The notes: generated from the sequence alone by a model not told the origin. 64,000 nt of DNA from Drosophila miranda (GCF_003369915.1 NC_046677.1:26430913-26494912), one strand, 5' to 3'. Positions 35,367 through 45,413 are shown, counted from the first letter of the stretch. A program made the numbers and translations.

Positions 35367-35995
35367 GAACAAACATCCAAGCCACGCTATAAGGATCTAG
35401 AAGAGACAGTTTCCACCCTTTCAGACTTGAATCCGCCCAGAGATGACACCCATTCTTTGTTCAAACGTGTCCAAGTTTCAGGATATGAAGGAAACAATGT
35501 CCACACCCATCGGTTCCCTCTCGAATTTGGCCATAGCTGTTCATGCGCCCACCACTGATTCATTTAAGGGTTCCACAACAGATGAGATGCCACAAATCGA
35601 GTGCAGTATGAGTGTAGCTGATTTAGTGAGCTTCAAGGTGATCACTCCCATGATCATGAAGATACACAAAAGGTATATGACCCATATGCAGAATGAGATG
35701 CATCTCTTGAAGTATCTGCAGAAGGGGTAGTGACGAGAACGGCACAAACAGCACATCCACTAGATCGTCCGTGATCACTGTGAAGAGCAGGGACGAGTTG
35801 CGTTCCATGGTCCGGGACGAGCTGTGTGCCTTGGTCCAGAACGAGAAATTCAGTCGGTGTTCGGTGAACTGCTTGATACTGTGGTCTGTCATGTAATGGA
35901 CATTTTGTATGGGCTGTCAACAACTGACAATGTTCCCCCGGCCTAGAATAAGGAAGAGCGTGTATCTACAAATGCACCCAAGAATTACAAAAATT
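35367..35995 (+). pseudogene. Rearranged partial copy of Q-rich gene 1
   Basis: Beginning right after the AATAAA of gene 1, the segment 35375-35725 repeats gene-1 coding sequence 34883-35237 (caaacatccaagccacgcta.. onward). It carries an extra T near 35455 that breaks the frame. At about 35730 it jumps to a copy of sequence that lies earlier in gene 1 (34065-34310; gagaacggcac .. caactgacaatgttcccccgg). The order of the two segments is thus reversed relative to the gene, with stops in frame (tag at 35728-35730). The second segment also contains a 'gtgaagagcagggacgag' piece closer to the module in gene 2. No promoter copy is present, so this is a non-coding duplication relic. Confidence 0.8.
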
Positions 35996-36555
35996 ACCAA
36001 TTACACAAAACCAAGTAGGAATCTCTTTAAAATGCTATTCGCGATACGGTAAATACTTTTGCCAATTAAAGGAAATTCTTGAGCGGTGTGCTGCTTTTCA
36101 GATCTTCTTTTCAAAATATCGCCCCGCTCTCTGCCGCCTCCAACACACGATGATAATCGTGAATATTGAAGAAACGGTAAAACCAAAAATACAGAACCAT
36201 AGGACCATATCTACCAGATTTCAGAATCTGGATCAAATCGAATCAATATTATAGTCAGAATATTATCGCGCAGTGTGCGACCTGTTGGAGGGGAGCAAGA
36301 TATAACGGCTGGTGTTGGTATGAGAAGGGTGAGAGACAGACAGATTTAGCGTAATAAGAAACAGCAGCATTAAATTGAGACATATAAAATATTCTAAAGT
36401 TCTAATTAAATCGGTCATAAGGTGGATAGAGGAGAAAAGAAATAACAATTGAGAGAGATCTCCCCTCCCCACTTTAAAGAACAAATCAATTCGTTCCTGA
36501 TTGCCGCCTCTCTCAACGTTTCCACTCATTTTGAAAATAAGAATAAAAACCCTAC
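35996..36555. other. Spacer between pseudogene fragment and Q-rich gene 2
   Basis: AT-rich, with no ORF I can support and no recognised repeat. Confidence 0.4.
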
Positions 36556-36723
36556 CACACAAAACTTGACTTTTCTTTCATCATATTAGTTTTCATGCTT
36601 TCAGTTCGAGCAAGCAAAGTAATCTTGTTATAAAAGTCATTTCTGAAAGGGGTAAAATCTCGTCATACGAGTACACTGAAAAAACTCGAAGCCATTGAAA
36701 CAGCATCAATTTCTGCTCGCTTG
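36556..36723 (+). promoter_or_regulatory. Promoter/leader of Q-rich gene 2
   Basis: Contains TATAAAAG at 36629-36636 and an initiator-like TCATACGAG about 30 bp downstream. The leader then continues to ATG at 36724. Homologous to 32493-32641 upstream of gene 1. Confidence 0.6.
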
Positions 36724-39462
36724 ATGGATACACAAGATCACAAGTGTTGCTCAAGCGATGGCAAAAGCGAAGAAACAAGTCACAGAAATCGCTACCTATT
36801 AGAGGATGAGATGCCGCAACAGAGCAAGAAAAAGCTATGGAAGGAAGTCCGTCAGATTATGTCTCCTACCGATCTAAGAACATTGCAATGGCTTACGGAG
36901 AAAACTCCAATCCAGGAGAAGACTAAGTTTCAGAAAACACATCACAGATCTGTCCTAGTGCAGCGGTCCAGTAATCCTGACAAGATTAGGCATTCGCATG
37001 AGAATCCTCAGACGGAAACCCAGACAGAGGATGATCAGATTCGCCAGAGTACCTCCAAGATGATGCAGAAAAATCTGCAGAAAGTATACCAGGAACCCCC
37101 TAAGAAGGATCCGTATGAGGATCCTCCTCAGAGGCCGACTCATGATCAGTTCAAGCAAAAGCCACCGGAGGAGTATCGAGTGTCTGCGTATCATAATTCT
37201 ACAAAGAAGCATTCGCATGAGAATCCTCAGACGGAAACCCAGACAGAGGATTATCAGATTCGCCAGAGTACCTCCAAGATGATGCAGAAAAATCTGCAGA
37301 AAGTTTACCAGAAACCCCCTAAGAAGGATCCGTATGAGGATCATACTCAAAAGCCGACTCTTCATCAGTTCAAGCAGAAGTCACCGGAGGAGTATCGAGT
37401 GTCTGCGTATCAGAATTCTACAAAGAAGCATTCGCATGAGAATCCACAGACGGAAACCCAGACAGAGGATGATCAGATTTGCCAGAGTACCTCCAAGATG
37501 ATGCAGAAAAATCTGCAGAAAGTTTACCAGAAACCCCCTAAGAAGGATCCGTATGAGGATCATACTCAAAAGCCGACTCTTGATCAGTTCAAGCAGAAGT
37601 CACCGGAGGAGTATCGAGTGTCTGCGTATCAGAATTCTACAAAGAAGCATTCGCATGAGAATCCTCAGACGGAAACCCAGAAAGAGGATGATCAGATTCG
37701 CCAGAGTACCTCCAAGATGATGCTGAAAAATCTGCAGAAAGTATACCAGAAGCCCCCCAAGAAGGATCTGTATGAGGATCATACTCAGAAGCCGACTCAT
37801 GATCAGTTCAAGCAGAAGTCACCGGAGGAGTATCGAGTGTCTGCGTATAATAATTCTACAAAGAAGCATTCGCATGAGAATCCTCAGACGGAAACCCAGA
37901 CAGAGGATTATCAGAATCGCCAGAGTACCTCCAAGATGATTCAGAAAAATCTGCAGAAAGAATACCAGAAACCCCCTAAGAAGGATCCACATGAGGATCA
38001 TACTCAGAAGCCGATTCTTGATCAGTTCAAGCAGAAGTCACCGGAGGAGTATCGAGTGTCTGCGTATCATAATTCTACAAAGCAGCATTCGCATGAGAAT
38101 CCTCAGACGGAAACCCAGACAGAGGATGATCAGATTCGCCAGAGTACCTCCAAGATGATGCAGAAAAATCTGCAGAAAGTATACCAGAAACCCCCTAAGA
38201 AGGATCCGTATGAGGATCATACTCAAAAGCCGACTCTTGATCAGATCAAGCAGAAGTCACCGGAGGAGTATCGAGTGTCTGCGTATCAGAATTCTACAAA
38301 GAAGCATTCGAATGAGAATCCTCAGACGGAAACCCAGACAGAGGATGATCAGATTCGCCAGAGTACCTCCAAGATGATTCAGAAAAATCTGCGGAAAGAA
38401 TACCAGAAACCCCCTAAGAAGGATCCGTATGAGGATCATACTCAGAAGCCGTGTCAAGATCAGCTCAAGCAGAAACCATCGGAGGAGTATCGGGTGTCTC
38501 TGAATCATAAATCTACAAAGAAGAATTATCCTGAAAGCCCTCAGAATATGCAGAAGTCCTTACAACAGTCATCTAATCAGCAGCCTCCTAAAAATGCAGA
38601 CAATATTATGCAGCAAAATCTGCAGACGGAATACCAGAATCCCCCAGTGACAGGTTCTCGGTACAATGTCCGCCTGATACCGCAAAGCCCAGAGTTAGCC
38701 AAAGAGAATGCTATCGACGGGCTTTATAGGAGCGGGGACCATCTCCAACCATCATTCATGGTCGATAAAGCCAAGGAACATTTTCCAGACTCTGCCGTTG
38801 AACTGAATAAGAATACATCGGATAATCACATGGAATGCGAGTGCTGCGAAAAGGAGAACCCCGAGATGGGATCCAAATACAAGCTGTTCAGAGACGAGAA
38901 TCAGATGCCTGGTACGGAGACCAATTCCTCTAGATCGAATCAAATCAGTGTGAGGGACGGGGACGAGCTGCTTTCCTTGATCCGCAACGAGGTAGAATTG
39001 CAATCGGTTTTTATGAAATTTAATGATGATCTGGTGTTGCATGCAAAGAAGATGGGCTTTTTGGTTCAGGATCATCCTCAGAATCCGTGTCAAGATCAGT
39101 TTAAGCAGCAGTCGCAGGAAGAGTGTAAGGAGGCATTCTTTTGCAATTCTTCTAAACAACAGTCGCATTCGAATCAATCACAGAAGCAGCGTTTCTCGAA
39201 TGATCCTCAGGAGCTGTCTGCTTCTAACAAATCGGACACCCTGAGTATGAAGAAGAAAGCCGAGGAGAAGGTGCTTCAGGATATAGATAAAATAGTGAGA
39301 TCGAAGGTCATCAGTCCCATGGTTCGCAAGATAAAAAAACAGTTTATTCAAAATCTTCGACACGAGATCTCTCTGGTGGATGATTTGGAGCGGGTGCCGT
39401 TTCTCGTCAGTGAGGTGTGCAAGGGAGCAGTTAATTTGGAAGAGAGCAAACTTTCAAAATGA
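36724..39462 (+). CDS. Q-rich gene 2: repeat-containing low-complexity protein of unknown function
   Basis: Uninterrupted 912-codon frame starting ATGGATACACAAGATC; a TTG three bases upstream is not the start. The N-terminal about 90 residues are unique. Seven 73-residue repeats follow (about residues 90-600), each starting HSHENPQTETQTEDDQIRQS and continuing TSKMMQKNLQKVYQKPPKKD, then EDHTQKPTLDQFKQKSPEEY and RVSAYQNSTKK. After these come unrepeated Gln-rich sequence, a module with ISVRDGDELLSLIRNEVELQ (about 739-760), and the C-terminal module VRSKVISPMVRKIKKQFIQN..LVDDLERVPFLVSEV (about 857-902). The last two match gene 1, so the pair are tandem paralogues. The protein is strongly charged and probably disordered, with predicted helical stretches in the repeats. 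Possible polyadenylation ATTAAA near 39530. Function unknown; no homologue recognised. Confidence 0.75.
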   Translation: MDTQDHKCCSSDGKSEETSHRNRYLLEDEMPQQSKKKLWKEVRQIMSPTDLRTLQWLTEKTPIQEKTKFQKTHHRSVLVQRSSNPDKIRHSHENPQTETQTEDDQIRQSTSKMMQKNLQKVYQEPPKKDPYEDPPQRPTHDQFKQKPPEEYRVSAYHNSTKKHSHENPQTETQTEDYQIRQSTSKMMQKNLQKVYQKPPKKDPYEDHTQKPTLHQFKQKSPEEYRVSAYQNSTKKHSHENPQTETQTEDDQICQSTSKMMQKNLQKVYQKPPKKDPYEDHTQKPTLDQFKQKSPEEYRVSAYQNSTKKHSHENPQTETQKEDDQIRQSTSKMMLKNLQKVYQKPPKKDLYEDHTQKPTHDQFKQKSPEEYRVSAYNNSTKKHSHENPQTETQTEDYQNRQSTSKMIQKNLQKEYQKPPKKDPHEDHTQKPILDQFKQKSPEEYRVSAYHNSTKQHSHENPQTETQTEDDQIRQSTSKMMQKNLQKVYQKPPKKDPYEDHTQKPTLDQIKQKSPEEYRVSAYQNSTKKHSNENPQTETQTEDDQIRQSTSKMIQKNLRKEYQKPPKKDPYEDHTQKPCQDQLKQKPSEEYRVSLNHKSTKKNYPESPQNMQKSLQQSSNQQPPKNADNIMQQNLQTEYQNPPVTGSRYNVRLIPQSPELAKENAIDGLYRSGDHLQPSFMVDKAKEHFPDSAVELNKNTSDNHMECECCEKENPEMGSKYKLFRDENQMPGTETNSSRSNQISVRDGDELLSLIRNEVELQSVFMKFNDDLVLHAKKMGFLVQDHPQNPCQDQFKQQSQEECKEAFFCNSSKQQSHSNQSQKQRFSNDPQELSASNKSDTLSMKKKAEEKVLQDIDKIVRSKVISPMVRKIKKQFIQNLRHEISLVDDLERVPFLVSEVCKGAVNLEESKLSK
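36991..38523 (+). repeat. Seven tandem 219-bp coding repeats in Q-rich gene 2
   Basis: Units start at 36991, 37210, 37429, 37648, 37867, 38086 and 38305. Each is exactly 219 bp, so the 73-codon frame is preserved. Units differ at only a handful of positions, including many identical third-codon bases. The first and last units are the most divergent, as expected of an array grown by unequal exchange. Confidence 0.95.
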
Positions 39463-39971
39463 CTCCAGTCCTTTTTTAATTAGTACAACCTTTGCTTTAT
39501 ATATTTTCTAAGCGTTTCTTCAAAACAAAATTAAAAACCAAATAGGGAGTTTAAATTATGCTTAGTCGTTAATGGCGCCTAACAGCCCAAGTTAGCAGAG
39601 CAATGTTAAAGCGTAACATTAACACCAACACGCCACTTGGCGCCGTGTGTTTTGCAGCACTACAAACACGATAAGCGATATCATTTATTTTGGATTTAAG
39701 CGCAGCGGCAAGAAAAAAGAAATAAAAATAATTTATTGGCCATGGCAGCACTAGAACCATAAACTCCTGGTAGCATAACCACCCAAAGACTGCAGATCAT
39801 CATCCAGAGCATACGGCTGGGGCACAGCAAGAGCAGAAACACTGGTTCTGGAGAGAGAGCGACGCCACATTCCGCAACATTGATTTTTCGTGGTGGACGC
39901 CACTCCAATCGGCTGGCAACGACGTTCGGTAACAACTGCTGAAATTTAACCTGTGCCACCCACCAGCCATC
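39463..39971. other. Spacer between Q-rich gene 2 and Cep97
   Basis: Holds the 3' end of Q-rich gene 2 and the Cep97 promoter and 5' leader. No TATA box is evident; two GGCGCC palindromes occur near 39573 and 39641. No separate gene is supported. Confidence 0.45.
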
Positions 39972-42248
39972 ATGAGCGGTAAGCCGTAAAAGAGTATAGG
40001 AATTTTCTTCGCTACCTCAAGAGGTTTCGACCGGGGTTTCTAGCCCAGCAGCTGTCGTTGGGAGCTCGTCTCCTATGCATCGAAATTTGCAGTCTGCTTT
40101 TGGGCAGTGGAGTCGGGGGGCTTGGAGTCGCACCTGCGCGATGCTCCCCAGCCCCCAGTCCACTAGGACTAACCCCGATGAAGTCATCAAATTACTTTAC
40201 ATTGTATGTGTATACATATACGTGTGTTTGTATCTTCCCCCCTCTCTTACGGCAGGCGACGAAGGCGGCTGCAGCGAGAAGCAGACCCTGAACCTGTCCA
40301 AGCAGAAGCTGAAGAAGGTGCCCAAGCAGGAAGATGCCCACAACATACGCAAGCTGATACTGGACGAGAATGAGCTGCAGAAAATAGACAACATTGACTC
40401 GTACCTCAAGATAGAAACGGTTCCTTAAATTGATACCCTCTTAAAACCTGAATTTGCGCTTATATAAATTATGTTTTTCAGCTGTCGCTGGCAAAAAACC
40501 AATTGCTGCGCATGTATGGCGTCTGCCGGCTGCACTGTCTGCGCGAGCTAAACCTCTCCTTCAATGGCATTCTCTCCATCGAGGGCCTGAAGGATTGCCA
40601 GCATTTGCGAGTGCTCAATTTAGAGGGCAACAACATCAAGACCATCGAACATCTCAACACGAACGTGGCGCTGGAGTGCCTTAATCTGGCGGAGAATAGC
40701 GTCACCAGCATATCGGACATCTCATATCTGTGCAACCTCAAGGAGCTCTACCTGCACGGCAATCGTCTGACGCATCTGCGGCAATGCGACAAGTACTTGC
40801 CCACTTCCCTGGAGACTCTAACGCTGGCCAAGAACAACATCGACGACTTGAACGAGATCTGCACGCTGTCGCATCTGAGCAATCTGCAGAGCCTCTCCAT
40901 CACCGAGAATGGCTGTGTGAACATGGCCCTGGGTCCCAACAGCGTGGAGTGAGTAGGATCCACCCTTAAAAACTCGGCATAATCTCACTGAACTTTTTTA
41001 TGTCCTTAACTTTTAGCGGCTTTGACTATCGACCTTTTGTCTTGAATTGGTGCATGAGCCTCAAGTGTATTGACGGCTATGCGGTGGATCCCATCGAGAG
41101 CCTCAAGGCCGAGTGGCTCTACAGCCAGGGACGGGGCCGCCAGTTTCGTGTGGGCGAGCAGCTCTCTCTGGCCAAGCATCTGAGCACTTTCTGTCCGCTG
41201 GTGGGCAAGGCCTTGGAGAACGAAGACGATCGCAAGCTGCGCCTAATCCTAAGCAAGGCGCAGCATCATCAGCGCCAGCTGCAGGAAGAGATCATGGACA
41301 ATCATGCGAATAGCTCGGCCAACACTTCACCCTCATCCCATCGCCGGAAACCCACGAGTCGCATACAGTCACCCAGATGTAGGTGTAGTTGTATCCTGTG
41401 TTAGATATTTGCTAATTTCATGCTTGATTTTTGCAGTCTCCCGCTTGAGTGGCCGCCAGGGCTCGCCCGAGTCCATGGTTAACAGCTATCATGGCAACAG
41501 CAGCAGCAATAGCAGCATCAACGATAATGGTTCCCTCAATCATTCGCTGCAGATGAGCATTTCGCTAATCGAGAACATCAAGAACGATGGCGACTTCCAG
41601 CTGGCCGGCAGCGGTATGTCCAGCAGCGTGACCACCAAGACCTACAACTCAACGGAATCAACGCCTCGCAATATAACGCCAAATCCCTATAATGGTACGC
41701 TAGTCCTTTTATTTATTGCATCCATATAGAAAAATATATATATCAAATTCTCTCTCCTCAAAACAGATCAAACATTCCTCAGTCAGCCGCCTGCGGGTGG
41801 TCCCTTGGCTGCTGCCTCGAAAATGGTGCCCGTGCCGGAGACTCTGATGAGTCCCGATGTCTGTCCCGCCGCCGTTGCCCAACGGGTGACGGTCAGTGCT
41901 CTCAACTCGCAGTTGCACAAAACGAAAATCAACAAAAACAAAGGTGGCCAGCCAAGCATAACTAGTCTCTGTAGTAACACGGCATTTAAGTACACTTTTG
42001 ATTTTATTCCCTGAACAGACAACAAACTGAATTTGCCCCGCGTGCATAGTCCCCTGCTGAAGCGCACCCAGAGTCCCATAAGCAGTCCACAAAAGGTGGC
42101 CCCTAGAACAACAGACAGAGTGCAGCAGCAGATGACTTCGACGACGACGACGGCGGTGGATTCGGGAGGTGGCAGTACGGATGATGATGGCGAGCAGATG
42201 AACATCGACAAGTTGAGGACCATTAGGAAGATGGCTGCGCAGAGGAAT

Positions 42249-42283
<35 letters not shown>

Positions 42284-43113
42284 ACAGCAGCAGCTGGTGG
42301 ACAACAGCAGTCAGAACTGTGCGGATCGGTTGATAGAGCACATGACGGAGTCATCGGCGGTTATCATACAGAAAATGTGGCGTGGCTATTATACCCGTAA
42401 GAAACACAATCCCGATATTGCAGAGAAGCTACAGAGACGTCGCGTGCAGGAGTACATTGAGTGAGTCCCAGGAATGGCAGAATTTTTCCTTGAGACAATA
42501 GCTAATTCTTGTTTTCGTATCCCCCAGGCAACTCAGCAAAGACATGCGGCTGACCAAGGCGCAGCTGGAGAACGAGCGCAAGATCCAACAGCTGCAAATG
42601 CAGGCCATCAATGCGCTGTGGAAGAAGGTGTCCACCATGCATGTGGTGGATCCTAAGGCAGCAGGACAAGTCGCCGCAGTCCAGGGCACAGTTTCGGGCG
42701 AGGATTCCAGTGCCCCCGTGAGTCTTGATCATAACTCGGCCTCTGTGGTCAACGATCTGGCCAAGCGCTGTACCATGCTGACGGACCAGGTGCAGCAGCT
42801 GCGCAGCTCGATCGGAACGATTGTCAACTGCCTGACGATGGTGTGTAATCTGCCACAGTATGCTCTCATTAGCAATCCCGAACCTGATGCCCAGGTGCCC
42901 GTGTCGGAGCAGCGCGACTGTAGCTCCACGCAAACCGATCTGATTGCCGTACACACGCCACAGATGGAGGACCTAACGAACTTTCCGTTTACCAAACCGC
43001 GACCGTCTACCTTGGCGTTGGAGTCGAAGATCGAGGCGTTGCCTTTCAAGCAGCTGGAGCCGGACGATGGCGAGCAAAAGGAGCATGATGAATCGGTGGA
43101 GGCGAATGCATAA
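39972..43113 (+). CDS. Cep97: Centrosomal protein of 97 kDa homologue, LRR and IQ motif
   Basis: Eight exons (39972-39978, 40256-40419, 40482-40948, 41017-41378, 41437-41694, 41767-41943, 42019-42460, 42528-43113) join in frame to 820 residues, MSGDEGGCSEKQTLNLSKQK onward. Leucine-rich repeats occupy about residues 13-200 (LNLSKQKLKKVP; LRELNLSFNGILSIEGL; LECLNLAENSVTSISDIS; LKELYLHGNRLTHL; LETLTLAKNNI). A cap follows (FDYRPFVLNWCMSLKCIDGY), then a Ser/Asn-rich linker and a polyglutamine run. An IQ motif (VIIQKMWRGYYTRKKH) lies near residue 590, and a coiled-coil-like region with QLENERKIQQLQMQAINALW comes after it. In animals Cep97 pairs with CP110 at centriole distal ends, controlling centriole length and cilium formation. 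The first coding exon contributes only seven bases. AATAAA at 43169. Confidence 0.92.
42249..42293 (+). repeat. CAG/CAA run encoding polyglutamine in Cep97
   Basis: About 15 consecutive Gln codons, mixed CAG and CAA, upstream of the IQ motif. Likely length-variable. Confidence 0.9.
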
Positions 43114-43421
43114 ACACCTGCATCAAAGCGAGCCGCATCTTCAAGAAAAGGAAATCAAATCCCAGTGAATAAAACGCTTTAAGAATCGATCTCAACGCGC
43201 ATTAATTAATCGCGTAGGCTTTTATGTAGCTTTTGCAAGAATTTTCAATTCAGTTAAAACACTTAGTTTAGCAGCAGCCACAAGAACAACACTTAATTCA
43301 TAGTGACCATCTATTTTTTGTTACATTTTGAAAGATGGGCAGAAAGTAAGAAAAAGAATAAGAGAAATATACAAAGCTAAAATTTTGTAATGCACTTCCA
43401 CAATGCACTCATGAACTCGTG

Positions 43422-43980
43422 TCAGTCTTCCTCATCGCTGCTCTCCGTATCAGTGTCCTCGTCCTCTTCATCGGATTCCTGTACGGGACGATTCGTGTTG
43501 GGCGTTAGATCATCTTCAAAGTCGGAGTCCTCATCATCGTTCTGTGCTTTGGCCTCCTGCGGCGGATTCTTGGCAAATCGTTCCGGCCATATGCCTGCCT
43601 TGGTGTACTCCTTGACATGGTCGTTGGTGAGGATTTTGGATATTTCCGCCTTGACTTTGTCGCCCTCCTCGATGGGTTCCACCAGAAGGAAGTCACCGCG
43701 CTTGACCCACATGTTCTTGCGATATTTGTTGGGCATGGACACTGGATTAGAGTTACGTATGGGTGTACGTTAGTCGTGGTTTCTCTAGATGATCATCCCA
43801 GTTCTCACCCAGAAAGTTCTCCGACTCTGGCGTCGCAGTTTCCACCTCGTGGAGATTGTTCCCGCAGCTTCTGACGACGCGCACGATCTGCTGCTGCTCT
43901 GTCGGAAGTTCATAGTCATCCTCCATCATTTCCTTAATCAAATGCTTCCGTCGCGTGGTACTCGGATGTGAACGATGCAT
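43422..43980 (-). CDS. eIF1AD: eIF1A domain-containing protein (eIF1AD)
   Basis: Two minus-strand exons, 43980-43809 and 43741-43422, encode 163 residues, close to the about 165 of vertebrate EIF1AD. The N-terminus is [20 protein letters not shown]. The S1-like OB fold follows ([52 protein letters not shown]), then [15 protein letters not shown], and a very acidic Asp/Glu/Ser tail ending DEED. Unlike true eIF1A, the basic N-terminal extension is short. The human protein is nuclear and recently linked to late 40S maturation and the stress response; the fly role is inferred. It is convergent with Cep97 and divergent from the small gene at 44.5 kb. Confidence 0.88.
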
Positions 43981-44478
43981 AGTATAGCTTTTTGCAGAAA
44001 AATCAAAACAAAAATTGATTTTAAATTTTGCTTGTATACAGTGGGGATTAGTGTCTGTGCGTTAACCCATTTAAACCACGATTGAAAAACTTCTATTGAA
44101 ACAGGTGAACAGGTTGAGTTAAACCACGGAAAATAAATATATTTTAAATTCTCCTTATAAATCCATCTATCCTTTCTCTTTACTCACAAAAAAAAAAAAC
44201 AAAAACTAAAGTTTCATGATTTTCGGTGGTAGTGTTACAAGGGCCCAAGAGGGTTAATCGTTCATTTTGGTTTTCGACACAATGGGGATGACATATCATA
44301 ATACTTCTCTTTCTACTTATCGATGTGTACCGATAGTTTTGTGCGATAGACGGAACGAGTTCGGCGGTAGTGACAGACCCAATTATAAAATCAGAGTAGG
44401 CGGTGCTTTTCGTGCAAAAAAATAGGATTCACATCAAAACAGATCTATTAATTGTTGTTAGAATTTCATCAGTACAAG
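43981..44478. promoter_or_regulatory. Divergent promoter interval between eIF1AD and the 44.5-kb small gene
   Basis: A DRE-like TATCGAT at 44318-44324 is followed by ccgatagttttgtgcgatag (about 44330-44349). The latter is shared with the promoter side of the paralogous small gene at 11.7 kb, where a DRE lies nearby. The block ends with the non-coding first exon of the plus-strand gene (ends 44478). The rest is AT-rich with no ORF. Confidence 0.5.
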
Positions 44479-44547
44479 GTTTGTCCTGTAAAAATAACAA
44501 TTACCATACTATTCCATTCATACATTTTCGAATTTCGTTTAGAAAAG

Positions 44548-44970
44548 ATGGACAAAACTCGTGAAGGTTGGCGAACCATGCTGTCGTGTGCGATTGAGAA
44601 TCAACAAAATACGGACATTGAGATCAATCGCGAAGGGACTACAGTGCGCCAAGTCGCTTCCCTATGGCGGGCCCAAACAAATTCGGCTCTGCGTTGCTTG
44701 CACTCTGTTGAGATGCTTACTCTCGCTGAACAGTTGGCAGTACAGGGCCAAGAGCAACCACAGGCCCAGGAGGAACCACAAGGCCAAGAGCAACCACAGG
44801 CCCAAGAGGAACCACAAGGCCAAGAGCAACCACAGGCCCAGGAGGAACCACAAGGCCAAGAGCAACCACAGGCCCAGGAGGAACCACAGGGCCAAGAGCA
44901 ACCACAGGCCCAGGAGGAACCACAAGGCCAAGAGCAACCACAGGTCCAGGAAGAACCACAAGGCCAATAG
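44548..44970 (+). CDS. Small gene with Gln/Glu/Pro repeats, paralogue of the 11.4-kb gene
   Basis: A 140-codon frame from ATGGACAAAACTCGTGA, preceded by a 64-nt 5'UTR intron (44479-44542) at the same place as in the 11.4-kb copy. The N-terminal half has MDKTREGWRTMLSCAIENQQ, then INREGTTVRQVASLWRAQTN and a leucine-rich stretch (SVEMLTLAEQLAV). The C-terminal half is six 12-residue repeats GQEQPQAQEEPQ. Cys/Trp-containing unique sequence before the repeat suggests a small folded domain, but I recognise no family. The R-E/D-G-x-T-V-x-Q pattern is shared by both copies. ATTAAA at 45009-45014 is a plausible 3' signal. Confidence 0.6.
   Translation: MDKTREGWRTMLSCAIENQQNTDIEINREGTTVRQVASLWRAQTNSALRCLHSVEMLTLAEQLAVQGQEQPQAQEEPQGQEQPQAQEEPQGQEQPQAQEEPQGQEQPQAQEEPQGQEQPQAQEEPQGQEQPQVQEEPQGQ
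44746..44961 (+). repeat. Six tandem 36-bp coding repeats
   Basis: Unit ggccaagagcaaccacaggc plus cc(a/c)(a/g)gaggaaccac(a/g). The six 36-bp units start at 44746 and every 36 bp after, differing at only a few bases. Confidence 0.95.
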
Positions 44971-45413
44971 GAAAAGGAACCTAGACAAAAACTGCCATCT
45001 CATCCCTTATTAAAGCATTGTTCTTCTTTTTATGTATTTCGAATGCCAAGTACATCTAATTTGTATAGGACATTTCGTTACAAACATCTCCCCCAATGTT
45101 ACAATTTATAAAGAAAATTTGTGTATAGAAAACATGGAAATTGAGATCTTCAAAAATGTAACAGGACGTCCATATGTGTCCAACCGATAGGCAGAGATAA
45201 AAAGGGCTGCCATACATCTCATCTTCAGTGCTGTAAAAGTTCAACATGTGGCGGCTTATTTGAATTCAAATTGTAAAAAAACGTTGAACGAGTGCTTTTG
45301 TATAATTTATCTTTAGTTTAGTTTAATATTAAAATATCACTTTACAATTAGTGAAGAATGTTGCCATTAAACGAGAACTTTGCTTAGCAATAGTATCTGA
45401 AGCGCAGGTAAAA
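44971..45413. other. Convergent 3' region between the small gene and capu
   Basis: AT-rich with no coding signal. It holds the 3' ends of both converging genes. Confidence 0.5.

Noticed and set aside
36955..38508. Series of minus-strand ORFs over the 219-bp repeat (RIIL/LLRGFL-like proteins)
   Set aside because: They are mirror frames of the plus-strand repeats with the same 219-bp period. The plus frame is one continuous 912-codon gene with promoter and conserved ends.
44746..44961. Regular 36-bp repeats considered as a CRISPR-like array
   Set aside because: Units are directly adjacent without spacers, in frame within an ORF of a eukaryotic genome.
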